This document shows, piece by piece, positions 1 through 8,704 of a stretch of 64,000 nucleotides of DNA. Location: assembly GCA_900315565.1 (NCBI GenBank), contig OMZS01000026.1, positions 1 through 64,000 on the forward strand, in the 5' to 3' direction. The position numbers and the translations under genes are program-made. The notes below the pieces were generated by a model that had not been told where the DNA came from, did not search any database, and saw nothing but the letters and a program-made list of their open reading frames with translations. The DNA comes from an uncultured Prevotellaceae bacterium (GTDB lineage Bacteria > Bacteroidota > Bacteroidia > Bacteroidales > Bacteroidaceae). The stretch's first letter is position 1; each line of letters opens with the position of its first letter.

Positions 1-1116
1 TACTTTTGTGGCGGTGACTGCGTGGAGGACGTTACGAGCCACCTGATGCCCCATCTCTCGCTGCATCCCACACTTCGCACATGCAGCTCTGACACAATTC
101 TGAGAGCGATTTCAGAACAGGCCACAGCTAACACGACCTACACCTCTGACACGGGCAAGAGCTATGACTTCAATACAGCCGCGAAACTGAACAGCCTGCT
201 GGTGAAGGTGCTCATGAACACAGGCCAGCTTGTGGCAGGAGAGTCTTACGACCTTGATTTCGACCACCAGTTCATCGAGACGGAGAAGTACGATGCGAAG
301 ATGACCTACAAGAAGTTCACGGGCTACAGTCCCGGCGTGGCCGTCATAGGCGACCTCATCGTCGGTATAGAGAACCGCGACGGCAATGCCAACGTACGTT
401 TCCACCAGCAGGACACGCTGGAGCGCATCTTCTCGAATCTTGAATCGGAAGACATCCACATCAGACGCGCCCGTATGGACTGCGGATCCTGCTCGCGGGA
501 GATAGTGGAGACCGTCGAGAAGCACTCTGAGCATTTCTACATCCGTGCCAACCGCTGCGCCTCACTTTATGACAGCCTGCTGGCATTGCGCGGCTGGCAG
601 CGCCAGGAGATAAACGGCATCGAATATGAACTGAACTCCATCATCACGGAGAAATGGGAAGGGAAGGCATATCGCCTCGTCATACAGCGGGAGCGTCGTC
701 TGGACGGTGAGCAGGACTTGTGGGAGGGCGAGTACACATACCGATGCATCCTGACCAATGACTACACTTCAACCAACCGAGAGATTGTGGAGTTCTATAA
801 CCTCAGAGGCGGCAAGGAGCGTATCTTCGACGAGATGAACAATGGATTCGGATGGGCCAGGCTGCCAAAGTCGTTCATGGCTGAGAACTCTGTGTTCCTG
901 TTGCTCACGGCAATCATACGCAACTTCTACAAGTTCCTCATCGGCAGGCTGGACACAAAAGCCTTCGGACTGAAGAAGACCAGCCGCATCAAAGCCTTCG
1001 TGTTCAAGTTCATCAGCGTGCCTGCCAAGTGGATAAGAACGGCAAGACACTATCAACTGAATATCTACACGGACAACAAATCATATCAAAACCCTTTTGC
1101 ATTCACAGACGGCTAA
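1..1116 (+). CDS. IS1380-family transposase, 5' end outside window
   Basis: Transposase of the IS1380 family, a DDE (RNase H-fold) enzyme that moves its own insertion sequence. The frame is open from base 1; the apparent GTG at base 22 is internal, since the preceding residues (YFCGGDC) continue into the family's usual GGDCVEDV stretch. About 370 of roughly 430 residues are visible. The family landmarks are the acidic YDLDFDHQ segment, KYDAKMTYKKFTGY, the IVGIENRDGNANVRFHQ block, and RMDCGSCS with its second acidic residue. The C-terminus is complete (YQNPFAFTDG then stop). The left end and left inverted repeat lie outside, so copy number, target duplication and intactness cannot be judged. 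Family assignment is confident; activity is unknown. Confidence 0.88.
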   Translation, partial: YFCGGDCVEDVTSHLMPHLSLHPTLRTCSSDTILRAISEQATANTTYTSDTGKSYDFNTAAKLNSLLVKVLMNTGQLVAGESYDLDFDHQFIETEKYDAKMTYKKFTGYSPGVAVIGDLIVGIENRDGNANVRFHQQDTLERIFSNLESEDIHIRRARMDCGSCSREIVETVEKHSEHFYIRANRCASLYDSLLALRGWQRQEINGIEYELNSIITEKWEGKAYRLVIQRERRLDGEQDLWEGEYTYRCILTNDYTSTNREIVEFYNLRGGKERIFDEMNNGFGWARLPKSFMAENSVFLLLTAIIRNFYKFLIGRLDTKAFGLKKTSRIKAFVFKFISVPAKWIRTARHYQLNIYTDNKSYQNPFAFTDG

Positions 1117-1478
1117 GAAATAGAATCCGCGGGTTAATGGCAGCATAAAGCCCCTGTAATGCTTGATGGGGTAAGGGGAAACTGGGCATGACCCATGCAT
1201 AATCACGTCTGTAGTGGCAAGTCTATTGCCAGATGGAGAAGTGAACTGCAAAATTAGTCAGCATCACTATTAGTTGCGGATTTTAGGGTATATTTAAGTT
1301 TCGCAAGCTCTCAACTTTTTGGAGTTCACCTGCAAAAGTTGAGTAATTAAAAGCAACAGATAATAGGTAAGACCAAAACAAGGCTCCCGCCGCACGGTTC
1401 ATCGATAGCACTGTACGACGGGAGTGTTATTATTATGCTGCCATCATCTTCATCTACGGCAAAACGTCAATCATTTGA
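1117..1478. other. Right flank of the IS element, no gene
   Basis: Non-coding stretch after the transposase. It should hold the right terminal inverted repeat of the IS1380-type element, but the end cannot be fixed because the left end is not in the window. It contains a small hairpin (1311-1342) and the first copy of a short direct repeat (about 1393-1424). I see no convincing coding sequence. Confidence 0.5.
1311..1342 (+). terminator. Hairpin downstream of the transposase
   Basis: TCAACTTTT at 1311-1319 pairs perfectly with AAAAGTTGA at 1334-1342 around a 14-nt loop. It lies about 200 nt after the transposase stop and has no clear T-run, so it may be part of the IS end or only a weak terminator. 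Confidence 0.3.
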
Positions 1479-1794
1479 GAAAATGACAACGACGATTTCT
1501 TAAAATTATCCAAATCGGATAATCTGTTTTGGATAATCTTATGCAGGTTCAATAAAATAATGCTTGCCAAGAAACATTTTGAAAAGGCCGGTAAAGAAAT
1601 AGCTGACGGATATAATCTATCTTCTGCCAGCAGCGTTCAGAAATCGGCCCAAACACTTATGGAGAAGCAACTGCTGACCCACAATCAGGGTGTTTACGAG
1701 GTCTATGATAAGTTTATGGCCCTCTGGCTTCGCGAGTCATAGTATATTTCTCTTGCCAAGCAAACTGTTCATCGATAGCACCATGCGGCGGGAT
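1393..1794. repeat. Imperfect direct repeats flanking a gene fragment
   Basis: Two copies of a roughly 32-bp sequence sharing the exact core GTTCATCGATAGCAC occur at about 1393-1424 (core 1397-1411) and 1763-1794 (core 1767-1781). Both continue into a similar GC-rich tail ending in CGGGA. They bracket the ATPase remnant. The first copy can fold, because CTCCCG upstream pairs with CGGGAG downstream. They may be scars of a lost mobile element; this is inference. Confidence 0.5.
1479..1742 (+). pseudogene. C-terminal remnant of an archaeal-type AAA ATPase
   Basis: The open stretch contains NLSSASSVQKSAQTLMEKQ and GVYEVYDKFMALWLRES. This resembles the winged-helix end of the Bacteroidetes ATP-binding proteins related to archaeal ATPases, where a 'SASSVQ' helix precedes a 'YxVYDxFxxLWL' strand. 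The ATP-binding part is missing. The only ATG (1560) would give a 60-residue peptide, and the sequence before it back to 1479 is not recognisable. I read it as a decayed gene tail lying between two direct repeats and next to an insertion sequence, which fits a rearranged spot. A functional short protein is unlikely but not excluded. Confidence 0.5.
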
Positions 1795-1828
1795 TATCCA
1801 AGGCTTTATGCCGACGGAAGCATGCACG

Positions 1829-3124
1829 TTACTTGAGGCGAATGATGTCGCTCCAACGTGTGGTGGGGTTCTTTGATTTGAAGTCGTGCTTGATGGCATT
1901 GGCAAAGACATCGGCCTTGCCTTTGCCGTTCTTCTGGGTGTACTGTTGCGCGCCTATGACGATGGTTTCACTGCCATTGAGTCGGTTGATTCTATCTACG
2001 ACGGCATCCAAGCGTCTGTACTTCTCAATCTGCTCTGCATTTATGTCGAACAGGTCTTGCTGAATGGGAGATTTGGGCGATATGCCCATGACAATGACGC
2101 CAGCTTTTTTATACTGATAACCTTCCTTGAAAATGCTCTTTAGCACCTCTATGGCTGCCTGGACGATGGGTATGGTGGAATTGGAGGGTGTGATGAGCCG
2201 CGTTTCCTGATAATTCCAATATTGCGCCAAATCTTCCCTAAAGGCATTGGTATTCACAAAGACGCCAATGATGGATGCAACTGTGGATTGTTTTCTCAGT
2301 TTCTCCGCACACTTGCTGGCATAGTTGGAAACATGGGTCCTTAATGTCGCAAAGTCGCTCACCATGCCGTTGAAGCTTCTGCTCGTACAAATGCTTTTCT
2401 TCTTGGCCAGTTCTTCGTTCGGCACACAATCCTCGCCGTTGAGTTCTTGCCATGTTCTGACAATATTGATATTGTTGAAGGTGGCCCGTACCCAATCTTT
2501 GTGATGCGCGGCAAAGTCAAAGGCCGTTTTGCATCCCAAGGCCTGCAGCTTTGCAGCATACCTTCTTCCTATGCCCCAAACATCCTCTATGGGCAGCCAC
2601 TTCAATGCGGCTATGCGGTTTTCGTCATTGTCGATGATGCAGCAGTGCCTATATACGGAGAACTTTTTAGCCAGCCTCGATGCAATCTTGGCCAATGTTT
2701 TGTTGGGTGCAAGCCCTATTGATACAGGCATGCCTACCTCTCTTTTGACTCGTTCGTAAAGATGCTCGCCCCATTTCTGCAGATTGACATCCTCCATGCC
2801 GTCGAGGTAAACGAAGCACTCATCAATGGAATAGCGAAAAAAGGCGGGTGCCTCTTTGCTGATGATGCTCACCACCCTTGCTGTCAGTTCGCCATAAAGT
2901 TCGTAGTTGCTACTGAACACGGCTATCTTTTGGTTGGGAAACTGTTGGGCTAACTGGTAATAGGGCGTTCCTTCTTTGATTCCGAGTGCTTTTGCCTCGT
3001 TGGAACGGGCCACCACACACCCGTCGTTGTTGCTTAACACAACAACGACCTTTCCTTCCAGATCGGGTCTGAAGACCCGCTCGCAGCTCACGTAACAATT
3101 ATCACAGTCGATGATTCCGTACAT
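1829..3124 (-). CDS. umuC: Error-prone DNA polymerase V catalytic subunit
   Basis: Y-family DNA polymerase that copies past DNA damage in partnership with processed UmuD. At 431 residues it matches the usual UmuC size. The N-terminus shows the metal-binding [13 protein letters not shown] (residues 6-18), and the palm carries YSIDE (98-102) with the catalytic acidic pair. Helix-hairpin-helix and little-finger regions follow, and QQDLF near residue 370 fits a sliding-clamp-binding motif. The partner umuD lies upstream in the same direction but is separated by 303 bases of repeats instead of the usual overlap, so co-transcription is uncertain. Start chosen at ATG 3122-3124 because [11 protein letters not shown] is the expected first segment. 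No truncation seen. Confidence 0.93.
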   Translation of the reverse strand: MYGIIDCDNCYVSCERVFRPDLEGKVVVVLSNNDGCVVARSNEAKALGIKEGTPYYQLAQQFPNQKIAVFSSNYELYGELTARVVSIISKEAPAFFRYSIDECFVYLDGMEDVNLQKWGEHLYERVKREVGMPVSIGLAPNKTLAKIASRLAKKFSVYRHCCIIDNDENRIAALKWLPIEDVWGIGRRYAAKLQALGCKTAFDFAAHHKDWVRATFNNINIVRTWQELNGEDCVPNEELAKKKSICTSRSFNGMVSDFATLRTHVSNYASKCAEKLRKQSTVASIIGVFVNTNAFREDLAQYWNYQETRLITPSNSTIPIVQAAIEVLKSIFKEGYQYKKAGVIVMGISPKSPIQQDLFDINAEQIEKYRRLDAVVDRINRLNGSETIVIGAQQYTQKNGKGKADVFANAIKHDFKSKNPTTRWSDIIRLK

Positions 3125-3144
3125 TTATCTTCTCCCTGGTTTTA

Positions 3145-3425
3145 TTGGAGTTCAAGGAGTTACAAGGAGTTGCAAGGAGTTACAAGACAATAGATAATTC
3201 ATAATGCATAATGCATAATACACATTAAAATTTTTTATTTATCATCATTAATCTTTCATTTTCAGAAAGTGCCTCAGAGTAAAGACTAATGTCTTGTAAC
3301 TCCTTGTGACTCCTTGAACTCCTTGTGACTCCTTGAACTCCTTGTGACTCCTTGAACTCCTTGTGACTCCTTGAACTTCTTGTAACTCCTTGAACTCCTT
3401 GTAACTCCTTGAACTCCTTGTATCA
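3145..3425. repeat. Inverted and tandem repeat spacer between umuD and umuC
   Basis: Left arm at about 3145-3186 is built of GGAGTTCAA/GGAGTTACAA units. The right side, 3291-3425, is a longer run of the complementary units TTGAACTCC and TTGTGACTCC. GGAGTTACAAGAC (3174-3186) is exactly complementary to GTCTTGTAACTCC (3291-3303), so transcripts could form a long imperfect hairpin around an AT-rich loop. No open frame of note; this fills the space between the two polymerase genes. Confidence 0.85.
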
Positions 3426-3427
3426 TC

Positions 3428-3853
3428 TTACTTCCATTTCTTGATAGTATAGATAACAACGCCCCACACCCTGAAGTTTGAATCTGCGTCGATACGGATG
3501 GGCTGAAACTGCTCGTTCGCGGGCTTTAGCTCTATCCAACCGTCTTGTTTGTGGGTCAGGTCCAGGTATTTGACAGTGAACTCTTTGTCAATATAGCCCA
3601 CCACCACATCACCGTGCTCGGGCTCCAATGCCCTGTCGATGACGGCTATGTCACCGTCGCAGATACCAGCGTTTATCATGCTGTCGCCTTCAACTTGACC
3701 ATAGAACGTAGCTTCTGGATGCTTAATCAGGTCTCTGTTGAAGTCAAGGCTGTCATTGAGATAATCTTCGGCCGGACTTGGGAATCCGGCCCTTATAGCT
3801 GGCGCAAACTGTAAATCGAGTTGCTCTTTGAATTCTCCTTTAATTAGTTTCAT
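3428..3853 (-). CDS. umuD: UmuD-like self-cleaving SOS protein
   Basis: S24-family protease/regulator that cuts itself to give the active partner of UmuC. The 141-residue length is that of UmuD. The Ser-Lys dyad is visible: Ser58 in GDSM and Lys95 in FTVKYLDL. The likely cleavage site is Ala22-Gly23 in IRAGFPSP, in the position of the Cys-Gly bond of E. coli UmuD. There is no DNA-binding domain, so this is UmuD rather than LexA. It is read leftwards into the repeat-rich spacer before umuC. A striking palindrome (3979-4054) lies 126 bases upstream and may be regulatory. The start is the ATG giving MKLIKGEF. Confidence 0.9.
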   Translation of the reverse strand: MKLIKGEFKEQLDLQFAPAIRAGFPSPAEDYLNDSLDFNRDLIKHPEATFYGQVEGDSMINAGICDGDIAVIDRALEPEHGDVVVGYIDKEFTVKYLDLTHKQDGWIELKPANEQFQPIRIDADSNFRVWGVVIYTIKKWK

Positions 3854-3978
3854 ATATCACTAAATTCATCCATCAATCATTGAATGTTTACATTTGCTTT
3901 AGGTTCTGGTATTTCATGTTAACTTCCGAGAACTCCAAACACACGAAAGCCCAAGTTCAAATGACGACTACAAAAATA

Positions 3979-4054
3979 CTAAAAAAACGGTTAGTCTGTT
4001 TTTACTTTTCCAAAAATCTGATCAAAGGTACTTTCTTTTTAACCGTTTTTTTAG
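3979..4054. promoter_or_regulatory. 15-bp perfect inverted repeat upstream of umuD
   Basis: CTAAAAAAACGGTTA at 3979-3993 is exactly complementary to TAACCGTTTTTTTAG at 4040-4054. Between the arms lies CAAAGGTA (4023-4030), which on the minus strand reads TACCTTTG, a match to the Bacteroidetes -7 element. No good -33 box is seen. It could be an operator for the damage-inducible umuD promoter, or a terminator for the giant gene ending at 4143; the T-run arms permit both. Confidence 0.45.
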
Positions 4055-4142
4055 AATCAGAGTGCTTCAGATGTCCCAAACAAAAAAGACTGATGCCCAA
4101 AAGTTGGACATCAGTCTTATATTCGTTTGTCAGAAAGGCTTG

Positions 4143-7100
4143 TTACTTCACCATCACTTTGCGGCCGTTGATGATGTAAATGCCCTTCTGTAACTGTGAA
4201 TTCTCTATTTTCCGTCCCTGAAGGTCGTAGATTTCTGCACTGCCAGACTGCGAACGGTATTGCCGCAAATCTGAAACGCCTAAGGTTTCTTCGTCCATGT
4301 CGTCGTTGATGCTCATAGCAATTGCTGCTTTGCTGGCCGACTCCATATTGCCATTGTAATAGAGGAAGGCTTTGAAGGGCGGAAGCCACTGGTCGGGGTT
4401 GGCATAGTAGAAGAAGCCTACTGTGCCGCTCTTGTTACGGCCCAGTGTGAGCACGCTGCCTTGGTTACTATCGCTCTGGCCTGTGACATCAAGACCGTAT
4501 TTGTAGCCACCTCTGCCGTCGTTGCCGATGTTGGTGCCCTGCAGGTGGTTGGTATATTTCAAGAACTCCGGCACCTCGCCCACGTATGGCAACAGCTTGT
4601 AAAGACCGGGCTTGTCGGAACGTATCACAACGGGCACTGTATGGTGCAGCAGGTTGCTGATGCGCTTCAGCTCCACGGAAGTGGTGTTTTCGTCAAACTC
4701 CTCGTTTTCTGCAGTCTTGTTCACCTTATAGACTTTCAGTTCTTTAGGAAGCTTCGTGTTAAAGCCTATATACATTGTTGCCCATCCTAAGGAATTTACA
4801 GTCAGGGGGAAGTAGCGGTGCAGGTGGCCCTTGTTGGCGTATTCGCGCCAATAGCTGTTTTGGAGGAACTCTTTCATGAGCACACCGTCGAACTTGCCAC
4901 CGTTAGAGATGTCGTAAGAGTCGTCGTAGGTACCGTCGTTGATATAGATGTCAATCATGCCGCCATTGTCGTCATCGTAATGGACGAAGCTATCTTCTGA
5001 AGGACCAGAGGAGTGGCCATTAGGCTTGGAATCGTCAAACCAGATGGTTTCGAGCTGGGGAATGCGGTAGAATGCATGGTCGTAAATGCCAGCAACGGTG
5101 CCGGAGATGGTGACCTCAGTCTCGCCACGTGCGGGGGGATAGACCACAAGGTCGTTACTGACAGTAAAGAGAGCATGGTCGCGAACCTTCAAATCTTCGT
5201 TTCGGGGAGCCACGAAGATGTCGGTTAGCGAACAGTCGTCGAAAGCACCAGGAATAATCCTGTAAGTAGTGGCGGGAATTTCTACTGTTTGCAGACTGCT
5301 GCAACCGCTGAAAGCACCCATGCCGACAGACTTCAACTGCTTGGGAAGTTCCACCTCGTTGAGATTTTCAAGACCAGAAAGGACACCGTTGTCAAGCTTC
5401 AACTTCTTATCGATGACAAAGAAGTATCGCATCTCGGGGAACTTTTCTACGCCCAATTTCTTGGCGAAATTGTTGAATTGACTGCCGTCCTCATCAACAT
5501 CTGCCTCGTAGGCATAGCGCAAGGTGACAACCTCGTCTTCGCCTTTGCCAAACACTTGTTTCCATGCGGCCTCGCACTTGGGGTCAACAAACTCGATACC
5601 AACGGGGCCTGTAGGTTTCGTGTCTATCTGAACCACTCGCAGGGCCTTGGTCGATTGGCTCTTTGCAGTAATAGTCTCAGCATAGATACAATCTGAGCCT
5701 TTGCTCATCGGAGTGCCTGCTCCGCAATCGCCAATCAAATCGACGAAGGTATTTCCTTTGGTGGCTGTCCATGTAACATTCTCGGTGGGGAACTCGAAAA
5801 TCTTCGTCACACTGCCAGCGCGGTCGCCCTCGGCAAAGTGTACGGGCATGGAAAGTATATCGCCATAAGGAGTCTGAGCAAACTGCTTCAGCATGGGATA
5901 ACGACCTTTCTCATGCTGCCAGGCAGGCGAGTCGGTAAGGATGTCGCCCCGAATCATCTCGGAAGTGTTAAGTTCGCCTCTGTCAGTACTTGACTGTTTC
6001 TCAGTGGTCATCTGCTGCTGGTCGAAGAACCACGTGTCCACGTCAGACATGTCTTCACAGAGTCCTATGCCCCTACGATAAGTAAAATTCTCCACTTTCC
6101 CCGTAGCCACACAGCGGCTGATTTTTACCACATGACTGCCGGTTATCCCACCGCCCGAACCAGAATACATAGAAGGTCTCTGCCCATTGGTATGATAGTT
6201 GCTGAGACCGTATTCAACGTGGACACAGGAGAAACAGTCCTCAATAGTGCCACACCTTTTCGTATGAATTTTGCCACCAGCGTCAAACGTTGCATGAAAA
6301 TCAATTTCATACGAACCACCAGCAATTCCGCCATTAGTTCCCTTGCCGTCAATAATACCATGAACCATGCAACGCGATATCTTCGATTCTCCTGTCATCA
6401 CGCCACACACTATGCCGTAATCATTTGGCGTGGTATCATATCCTGAGCTATAAATAAAACTATCTACGATAGACAAATCGTGTACGTTGCCGCTAAGTAC
6501 GCTGAAAAGGCCTCCACAAGTAACGTCAAAATTGTAAGTAACGATTTCTGTCCCGTAAGCCGTGTGTGAACCATTGCCAGTAACGGTCAACTTTTCTCTA
6601 ATTGCATTACTCGTATACAATCCGTATATAGCCTTGCCGTTACCATCAAGATTTGCATGCCACCATACTGGTGTCCAATTCTTAGCGTTGTCTTTCAACA
6701 TCTCATTCGGCTGTATGAGGTGAGTATTCATGAAGATGTCGTTGGCCAGACGGAAGAAGGCCCCTTCACGGTTCTTGATGGGGTCGGCTGCGGCCTTGGC
6801 CAGCTGCGATGCGTTCTGGATGAGATAAGGCGTATTTTGAGTGCCGTCGCCGGCAAAGATGTCGCTGGGCTCATCGTCGTTCCATTCTTCGCCATAGGCA
6901 ATATTGAGGTGTATGGTGCGGGTGAGGCCAGAGGCAGCGTGAGTGACGGTGAGGGGGGCCTTTCCTGGGTCAAGGGGACGTACGTGGTACGGGTCGTTCT
7001 CGTCATCGTATTCAACAAAAGTGATGTCGTTTGGCAGGGTAAAATAAGCCAGCTCTTTCACACCTGGCAGATTGCTCATCAAAGGAGCAAGCGTGAAAGG

Positions 7101-8681
7101 CGTGGTAATGTAATAGGCACAGAAACTGGTGCTCTTCTTGCCCTCGTTGACATAGAACGGGATGGAGGCAAGAAGGAAATTGTCCTTGAAGCAAACTTGC
7201 TGATTGCCGTGGTCTTGGGCGTAATCATTTATTATGTCACGGGGCATGATATAACAATACTCGTAACCGACGTGCTCGCCCTCCACCTCTTGGCTGGCCA
7301 GTTCCTTGGTTAACTTTTCTTCTATACCTTCGAGAGTTCCCGTAGAACAAAACGGCAGCGCGCACATATTCTTATCAACATAGACATCGATGAAGGCATC
7401 GCTTTGGTTCAGAAATTCAACGACATCTGTATTGGAAGCTGGAGCGCAGGTACCCACAATTGAACCACAACTCATATTGCCAAGTTGTAACTTGTCATAC
7501 TTGAATGTACCAGCAAAGATACATTCGGTTAATAAGAAATTGCACTCCCGGATTTGATTACATTCGAGCAATCCTATGAATCCACCAGCGCTAGTTTCCT
7601 GTCCGTTTTTCAGTTCAATGCCACCACTTACAAAGCAGTTGGAAATGACCGAGTAACTTAAAACATATCCTGCCAATCCTCCTACCAGCCCCAATCCAGA
7701 AATAGAAACAGCCGACGAACAATTTTCAATGTTAGAATTCGAAAGATATCCAATCATTCCCCCGAGGCGAGGTAGCGAGGCATCGAAAGGAGCTGTGATG
7801 GAGCCAGAAGTAGAACAGTATTGTATGACTGCTTTGCTGTCCGTGTGACATTCTCCCATCAATCCTCCTGCACTCTTTACATACGAATCAGCGTTGATAT
7901 CAGTAGCAGTATGGCAATCTTCTACGACCACGGTGGGTTCCTCCAAAATATAGTTCAAACCATTGTATCGACCCACCATGCCACCACAGATATGTCCGCT
8001 AAGCGCACCTGTAACTGTGCAATGCATGAACATACAGCCAGCTGCAAATCCCACAAGGCCTCCCACATAGCCTACGCCTTCATGCTCAAGAATGCGCACA
8101 TTGGTGGCAGTGCTGTTCTCTATGGTTACTGTGGAGTTGGCATCAATTCTTGCACAAAGGCTGCCAGCCTCGAAATCTCTACTGATTTGAAAATCCACAT
8201 CAGAAAAGCGAGCACCACTAATACTTTGATTCAGTATTTCGAACAGTCCGAAATAAAAGGGACCGCCCCAACGGTTGCCTACAGCCCGGATGGTCATTCC
8301 CTTGATGAAATGCTGACCCTTAAACTTTACTGTTCCTTTGAAAGATTCTTTTATGGGCACCCAGTTTAGCGTCTGCTCCTGGCCGTCAACCATTATCTGC
8401 TTGCCCAAGTCAATGTTAGCATTCGACAAGTCGATGAGGAAATGATTCCCTTCATACGACATGTTGTTAACATTCACATTATACGTCAGCAAAGCCAACT
8501 GCTCAGGGGTGTTAATCATATATGGGGCAGACTGAGAACCACTACCTCCACCAAAACTACTGGCTTTGGCCTCATACCAAGTAGGACCGTTGAAGCCAGA
8601 CACCTGAGTATAAGCGTTAGCATTGAGGCCAAGGAGCATGGTGAGTGCGCATGCCGCGAATATCTTAACGATTGTTTTCAT
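4143..8681 (-). CDS. Giant secreted GLUG/BspA-like surface protein
   Basis: A 1512-residue exported protein. Residues 1-23 (MKTIVKIFAACALTMLLGLN and after) form a signal peptide. The N-terminal half carries repeated GGLVG/GGLAGY segments spaced with CxxxG-type strands, like GLUG repeats of bacterial adhesins. A further GLUG-like block follows after about residue 600. Residues near 1120-1200 hold BspA-type leucine-rich repeats (GAFSGCSSLQTVEIP). The end, EIYDLQGRKI...KGIYIINGRKVMVK, is a type IX secretion sorting tail. It starts 23 bases after the preceding 1735-residue secreted gene, suggesting one transcript. A role in adhesion or surface binding is inferred from the repeats; no catalytic domain is seen. 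Confidence 0.75.
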   Translation of the reverse strand: MKTIVKIFAACALTMLLGLNANAYTQVSGFNGPTWYEAKASSFGGGSGSQSAPYMINTPEQLALLTYNVNVNNMSYEGNHFLIDLSNANIDLGKQIMVDGQEQTLNWVPIKESFKGTVKFKGQHFIKGMTIRAVGNRWGGPFYFGLFEILNQSISGARFSDVDFQISRDFEAGSLCARIDANSTVTIENSTATNVRILEHEGVGYVGGLVGFAAGCMFMHCTVTGALSGHICGGMVGRYNGLNYILEEPTVVVEDCHTATDINADSYVKSAGGLMGECHTDSKAVIQYCSTSGSITAPFDASLPRLGGMIGYLSNSNIENCSSAVSISGLGLVGGLAGYVLSYSVISNCFVSGGIELKNGQETSAGGFIGLLECNQIRECNFLLTECIFAGTFKYDKLQLGNMSCGSIVGTCAPASNTDVVEFLNQSDAFIDVYVDKNMCALPFCSTGTLEGIEEKLTKELASQEVEGEHVGYEYCYIMPRDIINDYAQDHGNQQVCFKDNFLLASIPFYVNEGKKSTSFCAYYITTPFTLAPLMSNLPGVKELAYFTLPNDITFVEYDDENDPYHVRPLDPGKAPLTVTHAASGLTRTIHLNIAYGEEWNDDEPSDIFAGDGTQNTPYLIQNASQLAKAAADPIKNREGAFFRLANDIFMNTHLIQPNEMLKDNAKNWTPVWWHANLDGNGKAIYGLYTSNAIREKLTVTGNGSHTAYGTEIVTYNFDVTCGGLFSVLSGNVHDLSIVDSFIYSSGYDTTPNDYGIVCGVMTGESKISRCMVHGIIDGKGTNGGIAGGSYEIDFHATFDAGGKIHTKRCGTIEDCFSCVHVEYGLSNYHTNGQRPSMYSGSGGGITGSHVVKISRCVATGKVENFTYRRGIGLCEDMSDVDTWFFDQQQMTTEKQSSTDRGELNTSEMIRGDILTDSPAWQHEKGRYPMLKQFAQTPYGDILSMPVHFAEGDRAGSVTKIFEFPTENVTWTATKGNTFVDLIGDCGAGTPMSKGSDCIYAETITAKSQSTKALRVVQIDTKPTGPVGIEFVDPKCEAAWKQVFGKGEDEVVTLRYAYEADVDEDGSQFNNFAKKLGVEKFPEMRYFFVIDKKLKLDNGVLSGLENLNEVELPKQLKSVGMGAFSGCSSLQTVEIPATTYRIIPGAFDDCSLTDIFVAPRNEDLKVRDHALFTVSNDLVVYPPARGETEVTISGTVAGIYDHAFYRIPQLETIWFDDSKPNGHSSGPSEDSFVHYDDDNGGMIDIYINDGTYDDSYDISNGGKFDGVLMKEFLQNSYWREYANKGHLHRYFPLTVNSLGWATMYIGFNTKLPKELKVYKVNKTAENEEFDENTTSVELKRISNLLHHTVPVVIRSDKPGLYKLLPYVGEVPEFLKYTNHLQGTNIGNDGRGGYKYGLDVTGQSDSNQGSVLTLGRNKSGTVGFFYYANPDQWLPPFKAFLYYNGNMESASKAAIAMSINDDMDEETLGVSDLRQYRSQSGSAEIYDLQGRKIENSQLQKGIYIINGRKVMVK

Positions 8682-8704
8682 GATGCTTTGAAATGATATG
8701 TTGG

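Noticed and set aside
3290-3425. Regular repeats resembling a CRISPR array
   Set aside because: Units are contiguous with no unique spacers, and no cas genes are nearby; it is a tandem/inverted repeat.
1-4000. Prophage or integrative element around the transposase and umuDC
   Set aside because: Only one IS transposase and one decayed fragment; no phage structural, integrase or conjugation genes.
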